A DNA stretch of 64,000 nt from Phyto melanocephala (lineage: Eukaryota; Arthropoda; Insecta; Diptera; Rhinophoridae). The stretch lies in contig OW799234.1 in assembly GCA_941918925.1 (NCBI GenBank), positions 76,218,543 through 76,282,542 of the forward strand, read 5' to 3'. Position 1 is the first letter of the stretch. Each line of letters starts with the position of its first letter. This document shows, piece by piece, positions 24,101-33,923 of the stretch. The notes below the pieces were generated by a model. The model worked only from the letters and a program-made list of their open reading frames with translations, searched no databases and was not told the origin of the DNA. The position numbers were made by a program, and so were the translations under genes.

Positions 24101-27100
24101 GCAGAGAATGTATATTTTAAATCACCCTGTGGCCTTTAAAATTTAACCTTAAATTCACTTTCTTCCTCTTAAATTCATGTAAATTCTCTATTGACAAAGT
24201 TTTTGGGAAAATAAAGGACTTTATTGAAATATCTAAGTTATGTTTATTAGCAGAAACTTTATTGACACGCGTATTTTAACGGCCACTTTCATTGAAAGAC
24301 TAAATTTACGAAAACATTTTACTAGCATACCGAAGTTATAATGGGTGGTTTAATTTTAAGGGACTATGTTGATTTTGAATAAAATTATTATGAAATTATT
24401 ATCATTTATTTTTATAATGATAATATTTGTATGCTTCAATTATGTATGGAACAAAATATCGGCCAAATGGCCCCCCAACCTAGGCGGTACACCACGATCC
24501 GATAGTCCAAATTTCAAATGACACTGTTGATGCTCGATGATGAGTCGAGGTTGCTTGCTCTTTTGCCACGTTATCATGAAAAACAGCAATGTTTCCCATT
24601 CAACGAACTAAGATGGCATTCACAGATGTTTTCACATTTCATACAGACCTGCTTTGCAGACATTTAAATATTTTTTACAATTCTCACGATTGTGGACGAA
24701 TTCGAACGATTATATTGACCAAAAGAATCACGAAGTGCACAAAATGCATTTTGATTTGAACGCCCATTTTTATAAAAATCTTTAATATTTAAAAGCGTTG
24801 CTCGATTGCGTATCTTTCCACGGTTCAAATTGAGTTAGTCTGAGATTGAGAATGTCAAATGAAATACAAGAAAAAAGTTGAAGTTTAGATGTGGTTCACC
24901 TTAAACATGGGCCCTTAAAATTTAACCACCCTCTACAAAGAAAGTGATACATATTTTATTATAAAGAGATTATTCTATAGCGATTAACAAAATAATAAAT
25001 ATTGTGCTTTAAATGTACACAAAATTGGTGTTGGGTATAAAAGATTCGGCACAGCCGAATATAGTGCTCTTACTTGTTAATAACAAAATAGAAAAATTTA
25101 ACCAAGTCGAATTCATACAGCTACAATTATCAGTCCAGCTGATGAGGAAGCGTAATGTCAAAATTTGTTGAATTCACCTTGATTTCGTTTATTACTGCAG
25201 GAATGGAAATTAAGATTTTGGTTTCGGTATTAAACACTTAACTAAATTGTACTTTTTTAATAATAATACATTGATACAAATTCAAATACAAATTTATGTA
25301 TATTTGTTGCCTTTGCATCAATCAAATCATGTGTTTGACATATATCCAGTTTAATTAAATTGAACTTATCATAACAACCAACATTCCATCCGTAATATAC
25401 GAATTGGCCTTGACAGAAAACATCCCTTAAAAAGCTATTTTGTTGTATCAATTGCATATACCTGTCTGAATATGACTTAAATTGAATTTTTTTGACATGT
25501 GTTTTAAACAAGACGGTGCCAGGGCACAAGATACCATTAACCTATTCAGAGGCGAATTGAGTAAGCCATCACAAGCTTTGGAGCAGTCTATTGGCCGCAA
25601 GGATCAAGCAATTTTACCTTATTAGGCTATTTTGTGTGAAAATGAAGTCTGTAAAAGAAGCCATCCACAATTCCCAACCTACAACTGCCATTTCACAGGG
25701 GGCCCAAAAGCCCCTTTTTTACTGATGAATTCATATCTTCACAACTACAATATATCATGTTATATATATATCTGTGGTAAGACACACACTATGTTAAGAA
25801 ACCTATGGTTAACTCAACATTGCACGCAAGTGAACGACTACTACGACTACTGCTTGCTAAAACATATCTAATGCCTATTTTATTGTATGGATGTGAAATT
25901 TATTCCTACTACGATGCAGAGTCAACACGCAAATTAAATATATTATTTAAAAATATCGCGAGATATGTGTTTTCGCGTCATAGATTTGATAGTGACTGTG
26001 TTTTTCCTACATAAAATTATTACTTACTAAAAAATGCCTAGATATATATTTGTAAGGCTAAGGTTTGGCAGATCTAATCGCACTAAAAATCTAATTCCCA
26101 TCAAATATCGAAGTCTTATATCAAAATGGCAATGTTTGTGCTATTCGACTCTGGAACAATTTACCAACAACAATCAGAAATATAAGCAAGGCTGCACGCT
26201 TTAAAACTTTAATTTTTAAACATTTCGCTGAACGACTCTTTTTCTTAAATACAATATTATAAGTGTAATTTTTATTTATTGTATTTTATTTATTGTATTT
26301 TATTTATTGTATTTTTATTTATTGTATTTTCGTTGTTTTCTTTTTTTTTTCTAATGTACATAATACTCAACTTATTATATTAAATTCACTCATATAGGAA
26401 ATGTAAACAGTTTTATTTAATTTTAACAATATGTAACCCTGTGTTTATGATATGTATCTTGTTATGCAGGATATCACTTATTTTTATGTGAGTAGCTCTT
26501 AGCAAAAACCGAAAGTTCCAACGAAATCTTGATGGTTCGGAGGGGGTACTGGTATTCCCACACAAAGTAATTTTTATTTTTTCCTATACATATCTGCAGA
26601 ACTAAAATACTGAGGCACACTAAATTTGATGGGGGTAACCCTTTGAACAGAACACATGTTCTAACAAAATCTTAAAAGAAAGCTTTTAAGTAATATAATT
26701 AAGTAATATTTTTAATGGGACAATTTAAAAACTGGAGATTTGCATGTGCTCACGATAAGAGTGTTTTTTTTTATCACGCACGCTATTATTTAAATCTATT
26801 GTTTTAAATAATTTTAACTATTACGATCACGGTTAACAAATCACGACGTTTGCAGATCTCTAATAAAAGTACATAAAACCTTGACAACAACAGCAATAAA
26901 ATTGTTAGCAGACGTCGCGACACGCTTTTTGTTGGTTAATTCAACGCTTAAGACGATTACTAGTTAGCATATAACTTCTGAGTCTATAACTACCGATGCG
27001 CAGCATAAATTTATTTAAGATAACGCACATTTGTTCAACCTTTAAAACAATATAAAAAAACTCTGCTTTATTGAGTCAAATTAATACTTTGAGATCTACT

Positions 27101-30100
27101 TAAACTGAGAAATTCCGGTTTTTGCACTTCGAATATAAACATTTGCTCAAATAATTTTTATTACAGATTTATATGGTTAGATTTATTACTTTTTCATAAT
27201 TACCTAAGGTTACTATATTTTAATTGCACAAACATTTTAGCTATTTTCTGCTAATTTTTTCGGTTTTTCTCACAATGTTTATTTTTAACGCGTCACTATA
27301 AAACACTAATAAATGAGTTGGTTCTAATGTTCATTGGTTAAGGTGAATTCACCCATTTGTTCTGAACAAAATTTTTTCCGGAGAATAACATTTTTTACTG
27401 AGAGTTTTCTGCAGAACGATTCACCCATTTAAGAAAATTTGTCCGAAAAAACAAAGCTGCCATATAATATAAAATGCAAACAGTTGTACAAAGTGGAAGC
27501 ACCGCTAGCAAACTATGTAAATAAATACAAACGTAAATTATTTCATTAAAATATATGTGAAGAAAATGTCGGATAGAAGAAAACTAAAATTATTATTTTT
27601 AATTGAAGTGCATAAAGTCAATTTGTTTGCAAAAGAAATTTATAAAAAAAAATCGAAAATAAAAAGAGTCGCTTCTATTTCATTCCATAAACCCTGTTTT
27701 AAATAATTATTTTTGTATGCACTATTGCTCATGTCATACAAACATTTTCTTCCTGGTTTTTTAATTCTTCTATTAATTTTTGAGCAATATTTTCATTAAA
27801 TTCCATTTTAATTGTTAATTTTCGGCAAAAACAATTTTTGTATAATAAATGTACTGACACTGTGTGATGTGGCAACCAAATTCAATTTTCATGTAAATAT
27901 TGAAAAATAGTGGCATCCCAATTCAGTTTCTTCTGAACAAGAATTAAAATTAAACCAATTCAAGAAAAATCTTTCTGAACAAAATAATCTCTCTCTCTCA
28001 AAAGTAAAACATCAAACTCAATACAAAAAAAATTTGTTCTGAACTAAAATTTTATGGGTGAATCCAGCTTTAGAGACCGGCCGAAATGCTGATTAAAGTT
28101 TGCCAAAATAAGAACTCACGGCTGGACAGCAGTTATATGAAATAATCTTCAAAAAGTTAATAGCAGGCATCCATTTATCATTTGTTATAAAATTTTTTTT
28201 TGTTATTATTTTTAATTTACAAAACCCAAACGTTTAAAAAATCACCGAATATAACCCTTGTCATTTAGCATCACCAGTTAACCGATTTTGTTGAATAAAT
28301 TTATTGAAAATAAGTTTTTCATATAAAGTTGTTGTTTTTTTTTTTTTGGTTTTAAAGAAAACAACAATAAAAATAAAGAGTTCACGCCAAGTTTTTCTAA
28401 AGCAAAAACAAAATGATTTTTGCATAATGGCTTTTATAAAATCAATTTTGTTTGTTATATACTACATAATTTTTCTAATATGTATGTCTTGGGAAGTTTA
28501 TTGGTTTATTTATTTTGAAATCGTTTGTAACACATTAAAACATTCTTTAAGGACTCCATAAAATTAACTTAAACCGGGTGATCTAACCAAAACGCACGAT
28601 TTTAATTGTAAATAAAACAAAAAGTTTTCACAGAATTATCCGTATAAATTTTTTAATATTTAATATTTCTATCGGATGGTTCATATTTTCAATAACACTG
28701 AGACATTGACGTCCAATTAATGCTCGGCGCACAATCGGGACGAACACGACGAATACGTCGGTAAAAATTCGCTGTGTAAATTCGTTGTGTGAAGCACAAT
28801 AACGACGAAAAAGTAACACCTTTTATAGTTGATAAAATTGTTTACTGTTTGTGCAAAAAAAGAACAAAAATAATCAAAGAATTTAAATTTTTGTGAAACT
28901 CAACAAAAAAAATAAATATAGTTTCTGTCATAGTACAGAAGTAAACGTTTACAAAGAATGTGCTGGGTACGTGAAGTAAGCACTAATAACAATTTTGTTT
29001 TTGATTTACAAAAATCCAAATAAAAACAATTTTTGTAGTTATTTTGTTTATGTTTTAAAATAAATGTTTAAATGTTTTAAAATAATATATGAAATAATTA
29101 TTAAAGTAAAGACATCGTCACCATGTGGTCATTGTTTCGTTAGCTATGCGGCAAGTGGCACCGTCCTGTTAAAACCACATATCGTCCACATCCATATCTT
29201 CCAATTCATCTAACGATAGCGATCACCATTCACAATAACTGCCTGACCGGCCTCATTTTGGAAAAAATACGGCCAGTGATGCCTCCAGCCCATAAACCTC
29301 CCCAAACAGTCACTCTTAGTGGGTGCATTAGTCTTTCGACAATTACTCTTGGATTATTATTCGCCCAAATGCGGCAATTCTGCTTATTGACGAATCCGTT
29401 GAGGTGAAAATGTGCCTCATCACTAAAGATGATTTTCTTCAAAAATTTTCGTAATAAGCCTGTATAACTTTAGCGCGTTGCTCGATTGTGTATATTTCCA
29501 TGGTTCAAATTGAGTTAGTTTAAAATTGAGAAATGTTAAATGAAATGCAGTAAAAACAACTTGACGTTTAGGTGTGATTCACATTTCACATCGGCCCTTA
29601 AAATTTAACCACCCTTTACATATACCCTTGACACCACAGGTGAAGGGTTTTATTACTTAGGCACTAACGAGTAGTGTCCGCAAAAAGGCAATATCTATTA
29701 CACAAAAATAAAAATAAAAACATGTAGCAATGACAATATCAATGACATGTAAGCATTGTTTACTTATAGAAGTTATTGTTGCTTTCGTTGTTGTCGTATA
29801 TCATACAAATAAAATAAGTGTTAAGATTTACGTAGAGGTTGCAAAAGGCTGTGGATAGTTTTTTGATTAAACGTTTTTTATAGTGATTGAATGATGTATA
29901 TAAAACATCAGTTAATATATTTTTCTCATTAAGTCTAAACAAGCTTGCTAATTCGGCTTTATAAACCCAACTCATACTAAGGTTCATAGAACGATTTACT
30001 CACATAAAAGTAAATGTACAAATTATTAAATGTTAGTAAATGTTATGCTTAACAAAAATGTATTAAGAATATGAGAGAATATGAACATGAATGAAAATGT

Positions 30101-33100
30101 CATTTAATAAAGAAAGAAGAAGACAAATTGAAAAATTAAGGCTATGCTTCCTTTATTCTAATTGTATTAAATAGTAACATAAATAGTAGTTTAAAAATTA
30201 CATGTGAGTACACCGATAAAGAGTGTTGATGATGAAATCGTAGGTGGTTTTAAAAATGCATTCCACTCGGTCAATAACAGAATAGTTTTTTAATATTCTT
30301 AAAATGAATACAATTTAATATAATAAATACTTTAGAAAGTTTAATGACAGAAAAATTAACTTAGGCCAGTAAAACAATCAATTATAATAAATTTAAGAAT
30401 AAAAAAGTTCGAAAAATATTGGTTTATAATTGTAAATATTTTTTTTAACACTTCGAATGACATTCAATATGTATACTCATTGGGGTGATCGATTCGGTTT
30501 TACAACCGGTGGAAAACCCGGTTTTTTTACTCTTTCACCTGGCGGTTTTTTCCAAATGTTAATTTTTTGAATGTCGAATACACCGGTTTTTTTACTCACA
30601 GAAGCCGGTTTTTTCATTTTTAGTTTTATGTTCATTTATCTTTGTAACTAAGCGTACCATAGTATACAGGGTTGCCCATATTCGACGGACCCATCTGGCA
30701 ACGCCATAACTTTTGACAGAGATGTCAGATCGCTTAATGACATACCGCGTTTGAAGCGTCAGTCCAAGCAGATTTTTACCATGCAACAATACACGAGACG
30801 CGAGCGCTCTGAAATAGTTGAAATTTACATTCAACAGAACAACTCAATTGTGAAAACTCAACGTGCTTTTAAAATATTAAAAAATGTGAGAAGTGCGCCT
30901 TCTAAGAACACCATTAAGCGTTTATACGAAAAATTTTCGACTGGTGAGGCTCTTTCTAATCCGAAGAGGCCAAATAAAAGTCGACCAAGGCGATCGGCCG
31001 AGAATATCGCTGCCGTACGAGCCAGTGTTGAGAGGTCCCCAAGAACATCCCAAAAACGCCGTTCTCAGCAGTTGGGCATGGCTCGGTCCACTTTACAACG
31101 GATTATTCGCGTTGATTTGCATTTGTTCCCGTACAAAATTCAATTGACGCAAAGATTGTTGCCTGTGGACAAGCCTCGTCGATTGGAATGGGCCCAAAGA
31201 GTCATCGAAATGGCCGAAGATGACGAGCAATTTTGGAACAAAATTATCATGTCCGATGAAGCCCATTTCACATTGAATGGGACCGTAAATAAGCAAAATT
31301 GCCGTATTTACGCCACTGAAAATCCTCAGGAGATTCAAGAAGTTCCTCTTCATGACGAAAAAGTCACAGTTTGGTGCGGCGTTAGTGCGAAAACGGTCAT
31401 TGGGCCGTTTTTCTTCCAAAATGAAAATGGCCATGCTGTTACCATCAACCAGGAGCGTTATCGCGACATGATGACCAATTTTGTGATGCCAATTATTCGT
31501 CGAAAGTGTATGAGGCAGTTCTGGTTTCAACAAGACGGCGCTCCACCGCACACAAGTCGCATAACAATCGATTTTCTGAAGAATTTGTTTCCGGGCCGTT
31601 TGATGTCGAAAAGTGGTGATTTGGACTGGCCACCGCGTTCGCCCGATTTGACGCCGCCTGACTTCTTCTTGTGGGGATATTTGAAGTCAAAGGTTTACGT
31701 TAACAAGCCAAGGACCTTAGAAGAGCTCAAGGACAACATTCGTGAACAAATAGCCGCTATTCCGGCCGAAATGTTGGCGAAAACGATGGATAATGCTGCA
31801 AAAAGGGCACAATACGCCATCAACGCCAGAGGCGGCCATTTGAGAGATATCATATTCAAAAATTGATGTAAACAAATCTACTTGGAAAAAATTAAATGAT
31901 TAAGATTGCCAACCGCCAAATTTTTATTTTTTTCTTTGATTTTTTAAAAAAAAACATGGGTCCGTCGAATATGGGCAACCCTGTATTTATTACTCAAAAA
32001 ATTTCGAAAAACGAGAAAATTTATTAAATAATCAAAAGAAAATGTAAAACAAGAAAAATAAATAGGATTAAACATTATTTGTTTTAAATGGAGAGCAGGT
32101 ATTTTATACGTTGTTGCGCTTATTTGCTGTGACAATTAGCTGTTCAGTTAAGGTTTTTGACCAAATTTTTGTACTTTGCAATACTTTTTGATCTCATTAT
32201 CGAATTTCATAATATTTTGCTTCTACGAAATCTAGCGACTTGTACTAAAGACTACCCATAGCTTAACTAATATCTCTGATAACATATGACTTGTATACTA
32301 AAACAGTTTGGCACACAAAGGGTCATTATTACATCTTGCCTATAAAGTTGACTATCGTAAGCAGTGAAGTGACTTTTTTATATTTTTCATTATTAAAACC
32401 TCCGTGTAATAAAGGTTTTTTTTATACAGCAAAACCAGAGCAAATACCGGTTATTTTTAACAAATTAATTTAGTTCTTAAAAAATGTAGTGGCAAGAATG
32501 TAAATTTATACATTTTATTAACAAAAAGGAATAGAATTTTTATTGATTTATTTACCGTTTTGTGTTAGCATTAGTGTATTAGAAAATTAAAACTTAAAAA
32601 AAACTAATTAAAAGGTCGAAGTAGAAAAAAAATATAAATCACAATTTAGTTGCCATATTTTGTTTCTTGTAGAGAAACAATGGCATTTTTAAATTTATCA
32701 ACCTAACCTTAAAAGTTCAAGGTAATTGAAGCATAAACTTAACTTTTCGGTCACTTTAAGGTAAAAAGTGTCTGTCCTTTAACATCTTTATTTTATATAA
32801 CGGTATTTTATAATAATTCCATTGTATGTGTGTCAACAAACTAGTTTATACCTTTATATGTATCTCTGTCAAGGGTATAAGAAAAGCAACCGGTTTTTTT
32901 TTTAAATTCTAAATTTCAAACTATTTGAAAACCGGTTTCTTAAAAATGTCTAATAATCGATCACCCTACTACTCATGCAATACTTGCAATTAGTTTATTA
33001 TGCTATAGTTTTTAGAAACACTGGAAAAAATATTGTGTTCATAATCTAAACCACCTTAAAATGTTATATTGATTAGTTTAATTTTATGATATATTTTAAA

Positions 33101-33600
33101 TTTATATTATAAAAAAATTGTTTTTTAGGTTGAATATGCCACCACAGAATCAGTTGTTACACTAGACTGGGAGAATGGTTTCGCTGAAGCATCAGCTGCC
33201 CGCAATGAAAACATAACACAGGTTAGTAATTATTTCTACCACTTCTCATAATTTCCACTTAATAAAATAAACACACATTGTTTTTTAATATTAACAGGTG
33301 TTTAAAGAATTATTATCCCAGGCCAAAATCACTTATAATTTAAGTCCAGCATTGCGGCGCCGTCGTCAGTCGTTACCACAACAAGTAGGTAATAGTGGTC
33401 CGGGCACACCAACACATCACCACCACCATCATCAGCAGCTTCACCAACATCAGCTACCGCATTCATCTACATCGCCATCATCATCGTCTGCTCATGTTGG
33501 CTCAGTGGCACATGCACCAACAGCAGCACAACTACAACATTTACAGAGGATACAAGAACGCAGTTTGGGTAGTAAACGTAATTCCTGTACAATTTCTTAA
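14936..33600 (+). CDS. Ras-family small GTPase, last three exons (5' part missing)
   Basis: Exons 14936-15133, 33129-33221 and 33298-33600 join in phase 0 (acceptors TTTACAG, TTTTTTAG and TTAACAG; donors GAG/GTAAAA and CAG/GTTAGT) to give 197 residues. The reading starts in switch II (FPAMRAL). It continues with the beta-4 block AFILVYDV, the G4 box GNKTDL (guanine specificity) and a divergent G5 (EASAAR instead of the usual SAK). Then comes a basic stretch RRRRQS, a His/Gln/Ser-rich hypervariable tail and the C-terminal CTIS, a CAAX box predicting prenylation and membrane attachment. The P-loop and switch I exons were not found between 13250 and 14935. They lie further upstream, probably left of the window. 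The 5' intron border and the 18-kb second intron are packed with TEs. It most resembles the Ras-dva/RASD-like branch, but I cannot assign a symbol. Expression and ligand are unknown. Confidence 0.85.
15301..16336 (-). mobile_element. HINE-A copy 5, internally deleted
   Basis: On + it starts CAAGTAAGAGCACTATATTC with a damaged hairpin and ends CCACCATTTTTTTGGTGG then CAGGTATA. Relative to copies 1-4 it lacks much of the tandem interior. It also lacks the mariner derivative: the target reads GTATAACTACG near 15451 uninterrupted, an empty site. A SINE is inserted at 15798-16023. It lies in intron 2 of the Ras-like gene, antisense. Confidence 0.75.
15798..16023 (+). mobile_element. tRNA-derived SINE with 14-bp target duplication
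   Basis: The head GTGCCCCTGTGGACTAGTCA resembles a tRNA A-box region, and GGTTCGATTCC at 15852-15862 is a perfect pol III B box. A CT-rich linker follows, then ATGGACCGCAATGGTCTCCG and an ACCTACCTACCT tail. The duplication TAGATAAAGCGTTA is present at 15784-15797 and again at 16024-16037. A 3' fragment of the same family is at 59579-59632. Confidence 0.85.
16578..16776. mobile_element. 199-bp MITE with about 37-bp TIRs
   Basis: AGATCATGCAAATGTTGCAG followed by ATCTTGCAAGTCTAGTA (16578-16614) is inverted at 16739-16776 (TACTAGACTTGCAAAATCTT, CAACAATTGCATGATCT). The centre is AT-rich and non-coding. Superfamily unknown. Confidence 0.6.
16823..17567 (-). mobile_element. pogo/Tigger-like transposon, internally deleted
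   Basis: 26-bp TIRs (CAGTACAAGCTCGGTATTCG... and its inverse, one mismatch) are bounded by TA at 16821-16822 and 17568-17569, as for Tc1/mariner-pogo elements. The minus strand retains the N-terminal DNA-binding region of a pogo-type transposase but no DDE catalytic domain. At 745 bp it is far below the roughly 2 kb of full pogo elements. Confidence 0.85.
16960..17288 (-). pseudogene. pogo-like transposase DNA-binding domain remnant
   Basis: It starts MGKVQHNAIKPTISQKLEIL at 17288 and reads a psq-type helix-turn-helix (INSICVNYKLHKSSVYRII). After a frame change near 17075 it continues EKMLYKWFLKQREINVPIS and ILRTKA. This is the CENP-B/Tc5-type second HTH ('LxxWFxxQRxxxxPIS...ILRxKA'). The frame then decays toward the TIR. 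Catalytic domain absent. In full-length relatives this half binds the TIRs; any binding or repressor role here is inference. Confidence 0.75.
17570..18730. other. Intronic AT-rich stretch, nothing recognised
   Basis: Intron 2 of the Ras-like gene. An open frame of 113 codons (18194-18535) has no recognisable domain or codon signature. Confidence 0.5.
18735..19010 (-). mobile_element. LINE 3' fragment (RNase H end plus 3' UTR)
   Basis: It is GC-richer than its surroundings. Minus-strand reading gives NCPAFGDLRHQILGQRIF, then LSAVDLGKIHTFVNRTGWLR. This matches the 'CPAF...R...LG...F...TGW' ending of RNase H-bearing I/LOA-type LINEs. It is followed by a non-coding tail towards 18735. 5'-truncated. 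Confidence 0.55.
19011..21635. other. Intronic AT-rich stretch
   Basis: No exon recognised. Around 21030-21260 repeated words ACTCATACTCA and GAAGTATAAGT suggest an old repeat that I could not delimit. Confidence 0.5.
23169..23970 (-). mobile_element. Complete HINE-B inserted in HINE-A copy 3
   Basis: On the minus strand: TATACCCTTCACACAGTGAA at the 5' end, then GTCATTCCGTGTG, CCCCATAAAGTATATATTTT, a CCGTCTGTCCGTCTG run and CGTGGCATCGAATCCCAGCT. A T-rich core (23240-23540 on +) follows, then the sub-terminal GTGAAGGGTATA, hairpin ATTCGGCACGGCCGAAT and terminus GCGCTTTTACTTG. HINE-A copy 2 shows the uninterrupted target (nine A then TTATCTCTA), so both borders are defined to within one base. 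Confidence 0.85.
24341..24933 (-). mobile_element. Internally deleted mariner derivative in HINE-A copy 3
   Basis: TA at 24339-24340 and 24934-24935. The ends and the N-terminal transposase remnants are as in the copy at 9422. It is slightly shorter through small deletions. Confidence 0.75.
25370..25690 (+). pseudogene. Decayed mariner transposase C-terminal fragment
   Basis: Around 25508 the frame reads QDGARAQDTINLFRGELSKP, corresponding to the second catalytic D region (QQDGAxxHT) and the following helix. The WPPRS...DYF region is recognisable only as decayed SIGRKDQAILPY. Frameshifts on both sides. No TIR identified. Confidence 0.5.
25776..26240 (+). mobile_element. LINE 3' fragment (RT C-terminus)
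   Basis: Across frameshifts: MLRNLWLTQ, LLAKTYLMPILLYGCEIY, STRKLNILFKNIARYVF, then FVRLRFGRSNRTKNLI, IRLWNNLPTT-like and FKTLIFKHFAERLF near 26220. This is the ending of CR1/Jockey-type ORF2 proteins. 5'-truncated and mutated. Confidence 0.7.
26265..26345 (+). repeat. TTTATTGTATT tail repeats
   Basis: About five imperfect copies of TATTTATTGTATTT directly follow the LINE 3' end. Such short tandem tails are common 3' ends of CR1/Jockey-like LINEs. Confidence 0.65.
26346..27340. other. Intronic AT-rich stretch, nothing recognised
   Basis: No exon or delimited repeat seen. Confidence 0.5.
27341..28069. mobile_element. TIR element with TTA flanks (PIF/Harbinger-like by target)
   Basis: The left end AGGTGAATTCACCCAT, followed by TTGTTCTGAACAAAATTTT, is inverted at the right end (AATTTGTTCTGAACTAAAAT, ATGGGTGAATCCAGCT). 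TTA lies outside both ends (27338-27340 and 28070-28072). Repeats of TTCTGAACAA occur inside both ends. No transposase. Confidence 0.6.
28073..29214. other. Intronic stretch, nothing firmly recognised
   Basis: 28628-28819 on - is an open frame with a slightly GC-richer core (CGACGAATACGTCGG). It may be an old transposase scrap, but no motif could be assigned. Confidence 0.4.
29215..29616 (-). pseudogene. Deleted mariner with N-terminus fused to DDE core
   Basis: On the minus strand, MEIYTIEQRAKVIQAYYENF (29510-29450) is followed after a frameshift by KKIIFSDEAHFHLNGFVNKQ, then NCRIW and VTVWGGLWAGGI. The linker and second HTH are lost, as are the last two catalytic Asp. The first catalytic Asp (SDEAHF) is kept. 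The right end carries GGCCCTTAAAATTTAACCAC, the same TIR as the HINE-A mariner derivatives. This is the best clue to the parental transposase of that family. Confidence 0.75.
29624..29655 (+). mobile_element. HINE-B 5'-end scrap
   Basis: TATACCCTTGACACCACAGG then TGAAGGGTTTTA matches the 5' terminus of the HINE-B copy at 10568. Confidence 0.5.
29656..30480. other. Intronic AT-rich stretch, nothing recognised
   Basis: No exon or terminal repeat seen. Confidence 0.5.
30667..31983 (+). mobile_element. Intact mariner-type transposon (DD41D)
   Basis: 1317 bp with perfect 28-bp TIRs (starting CAGGGTTGCCCATATTCGAC). TA lies at 30665-30666 and 31984-31985. A single uninterrupted transposase frame spans most of the element. 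It sits in the hAT-like element in intron 2 of the Ras-like gene, same strand as the gene. Confidence 0.92.
30781..31866 (+). CDS. Tc1/mariner-superfamily transposase, DD41D
   Basis: 361 residues from the ATG at 30781, preferred for its ACC-ATG context; an in-frame ATG at 30751 would add ten residues. Residues below use the longer numbering. A paired-type N-terminal HTH starts YTRRERSEIVEIYIQQN, and the second HTH covers about 80-120 (RRRS-QQLGMARSTLQRI equivalent). The catalytic triad is D169 (IIMSDEAHF), D262 (FQQDGAPPHT) and D304 (SPDLTPPDFFLWGY). The 41-residue spacing of the last two is diagnostic of the rosa-like DD41D group, whereas classical mariner is DD34D. The enzyme cuts and pastes its own TIR-bounded element at TA. 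No stop or frameshift is present and length is normal for the family, so it may be functional. It is GC-richer than its surroundings, consistent with recent arrival. Confidence 0.92.
   Translation: MQQYTRRERSEIVEIYIQQNNSIVKTQRAFKILKNVRSAPSKNTIKRLYEKFSTGEALSNPKRPNKSRPRRSAENIAAVRASVERSPRTSQKRRSQQLGMARSTLQRIIRVDLHLFPYKIQLTQRLLPVDKPRRLEWAQRVIEMAEDDEQFWNKIIMSDEAHFTLNGTVNKQNCRIYATENPQEIQEVPLHDEKVTVWCGVSAKTVIGPFFFQNENGHAVTINQERYRDMMTNFVMPIIRRKCMRQFWFQQDGAPPHTSRITIDFLKNLFPGRLMSKSGDLDWPPRSPDLTPPDFFLWGYLKSKVYVNKPRTLEELKDNIREQIAAIPAEMLAKTMDNAAKRAQYAINARGGHLRDIIFKN
32977..33128. other. End of Ras-like intron 2
   Basis: AT-rich intron end with a pyrimidine tract and TTTTTTAG acceptor at 33121-33128. Confidence 0.6.
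33129..33221 (+). CDS. Ras-like GTPase exon with G5 box
   Basis: 31 codons starting VEYATTESVVTLDWENGF, then AEASAARNENITQ. Acceptor TTTTTTAG, donor CAG/GTTAGT. The tract EASAAR takes the place of the usual E(T/A)SAK guanine-contact loop, with Lys replaced by Ala. Confidence 0.88.
33298..33600 (+). CDS. Ras-like GTPase terminal exon with CAAX box
   Basis: 100 codons plus TAA. The helix-5 start VFKELLSQAKI is followed by SPALRRRRQSLPQQ and a low-complexity His/Gln/Ser tail with six consecutive His. The end is KRNSCTIS, so Cys is followed by TIS. Ser as the last CAAX residue suggests farnesylation. Confidence 0.9.
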   Translation: MFKELLSQAKITYNLSPALRRRRQSLPQQVGNSGPGTPTHHHHHHQQLHQHQLPHSSTSPSSSSAHVGSVAHAPTAAQLQHLQRIQERSLGSKRNSCTIS

Positions 33601-33923
33601 AAATTTAAAAACACAAATAAGAACACCGAAAGCAAATACAAAATAATCTAAACTCTAAAACAAATACAAATCCATAGAAGCAAGTAAAAATAAACTGGTA
33701 TACATAGAAACAAGCATGCTTACAAATCAAAAAAAAAAAACAGAATTGGAGTGATCATAATCTTAGACGATTCGTTTGTATGGTTATAGTCAAAACACAT
33801 AATGGGTGAAGGTTATCTTAATACGGTTAAATAAATCATCATGCAATTATCATATCATGATTACATATGATCGTTTAACAATTGCTTCAAATCATAATAT
33901 AATAGTTTAACTTTATATAATTA
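33601..33923 (+). other. 3' UTR of the Ras-like gene and flank
   Basis: AT-rich, with an AATAAA at about 33689. Transcript end not provable from sequence. Confidence 0.4.

Larger units (their letters stand above)
21636..25076 (+). mobile_element. HINE-A copy 3
   Basis: It has complete ends like copy 2 (TATACCCGCCACC start; TTGGTGTTGGGTATA, hairpin and CTCTTACTTG end). Two complete interior units start near 22258 and 22548. It is interrupted by HINE-B at 23169-23970 and carries the mariner derivative at 24341-24933. Its flanks in the Ras-like intron show no target duplication, as expected for Helitron-type insertion. Confidence 0.85.
30481..32968. mobile_element. Non-autonomous hAT-like element hosting a mariner
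   Basis: Ends T(G/A)GGGTGATCGAT are in inverted orientation. The flanks are ATACTCAT (30473-30480) and CTACTCAT (32969-32976), an 8-bp target duplication with one difference, typical of hAT. Several ACCGGT or CCGGTTTT words lie just inside both ends, like hAT sub-terminal transposase-binding motifs. Without the nested mariner the element is about 1.17 kb and has no transposase. Confidence 0.7.

Noticed and set aside
31093..31551. 152-codon minus-strand open frame in the intact mariner
   Set aside because: Antisense shadow of the transposase gene.
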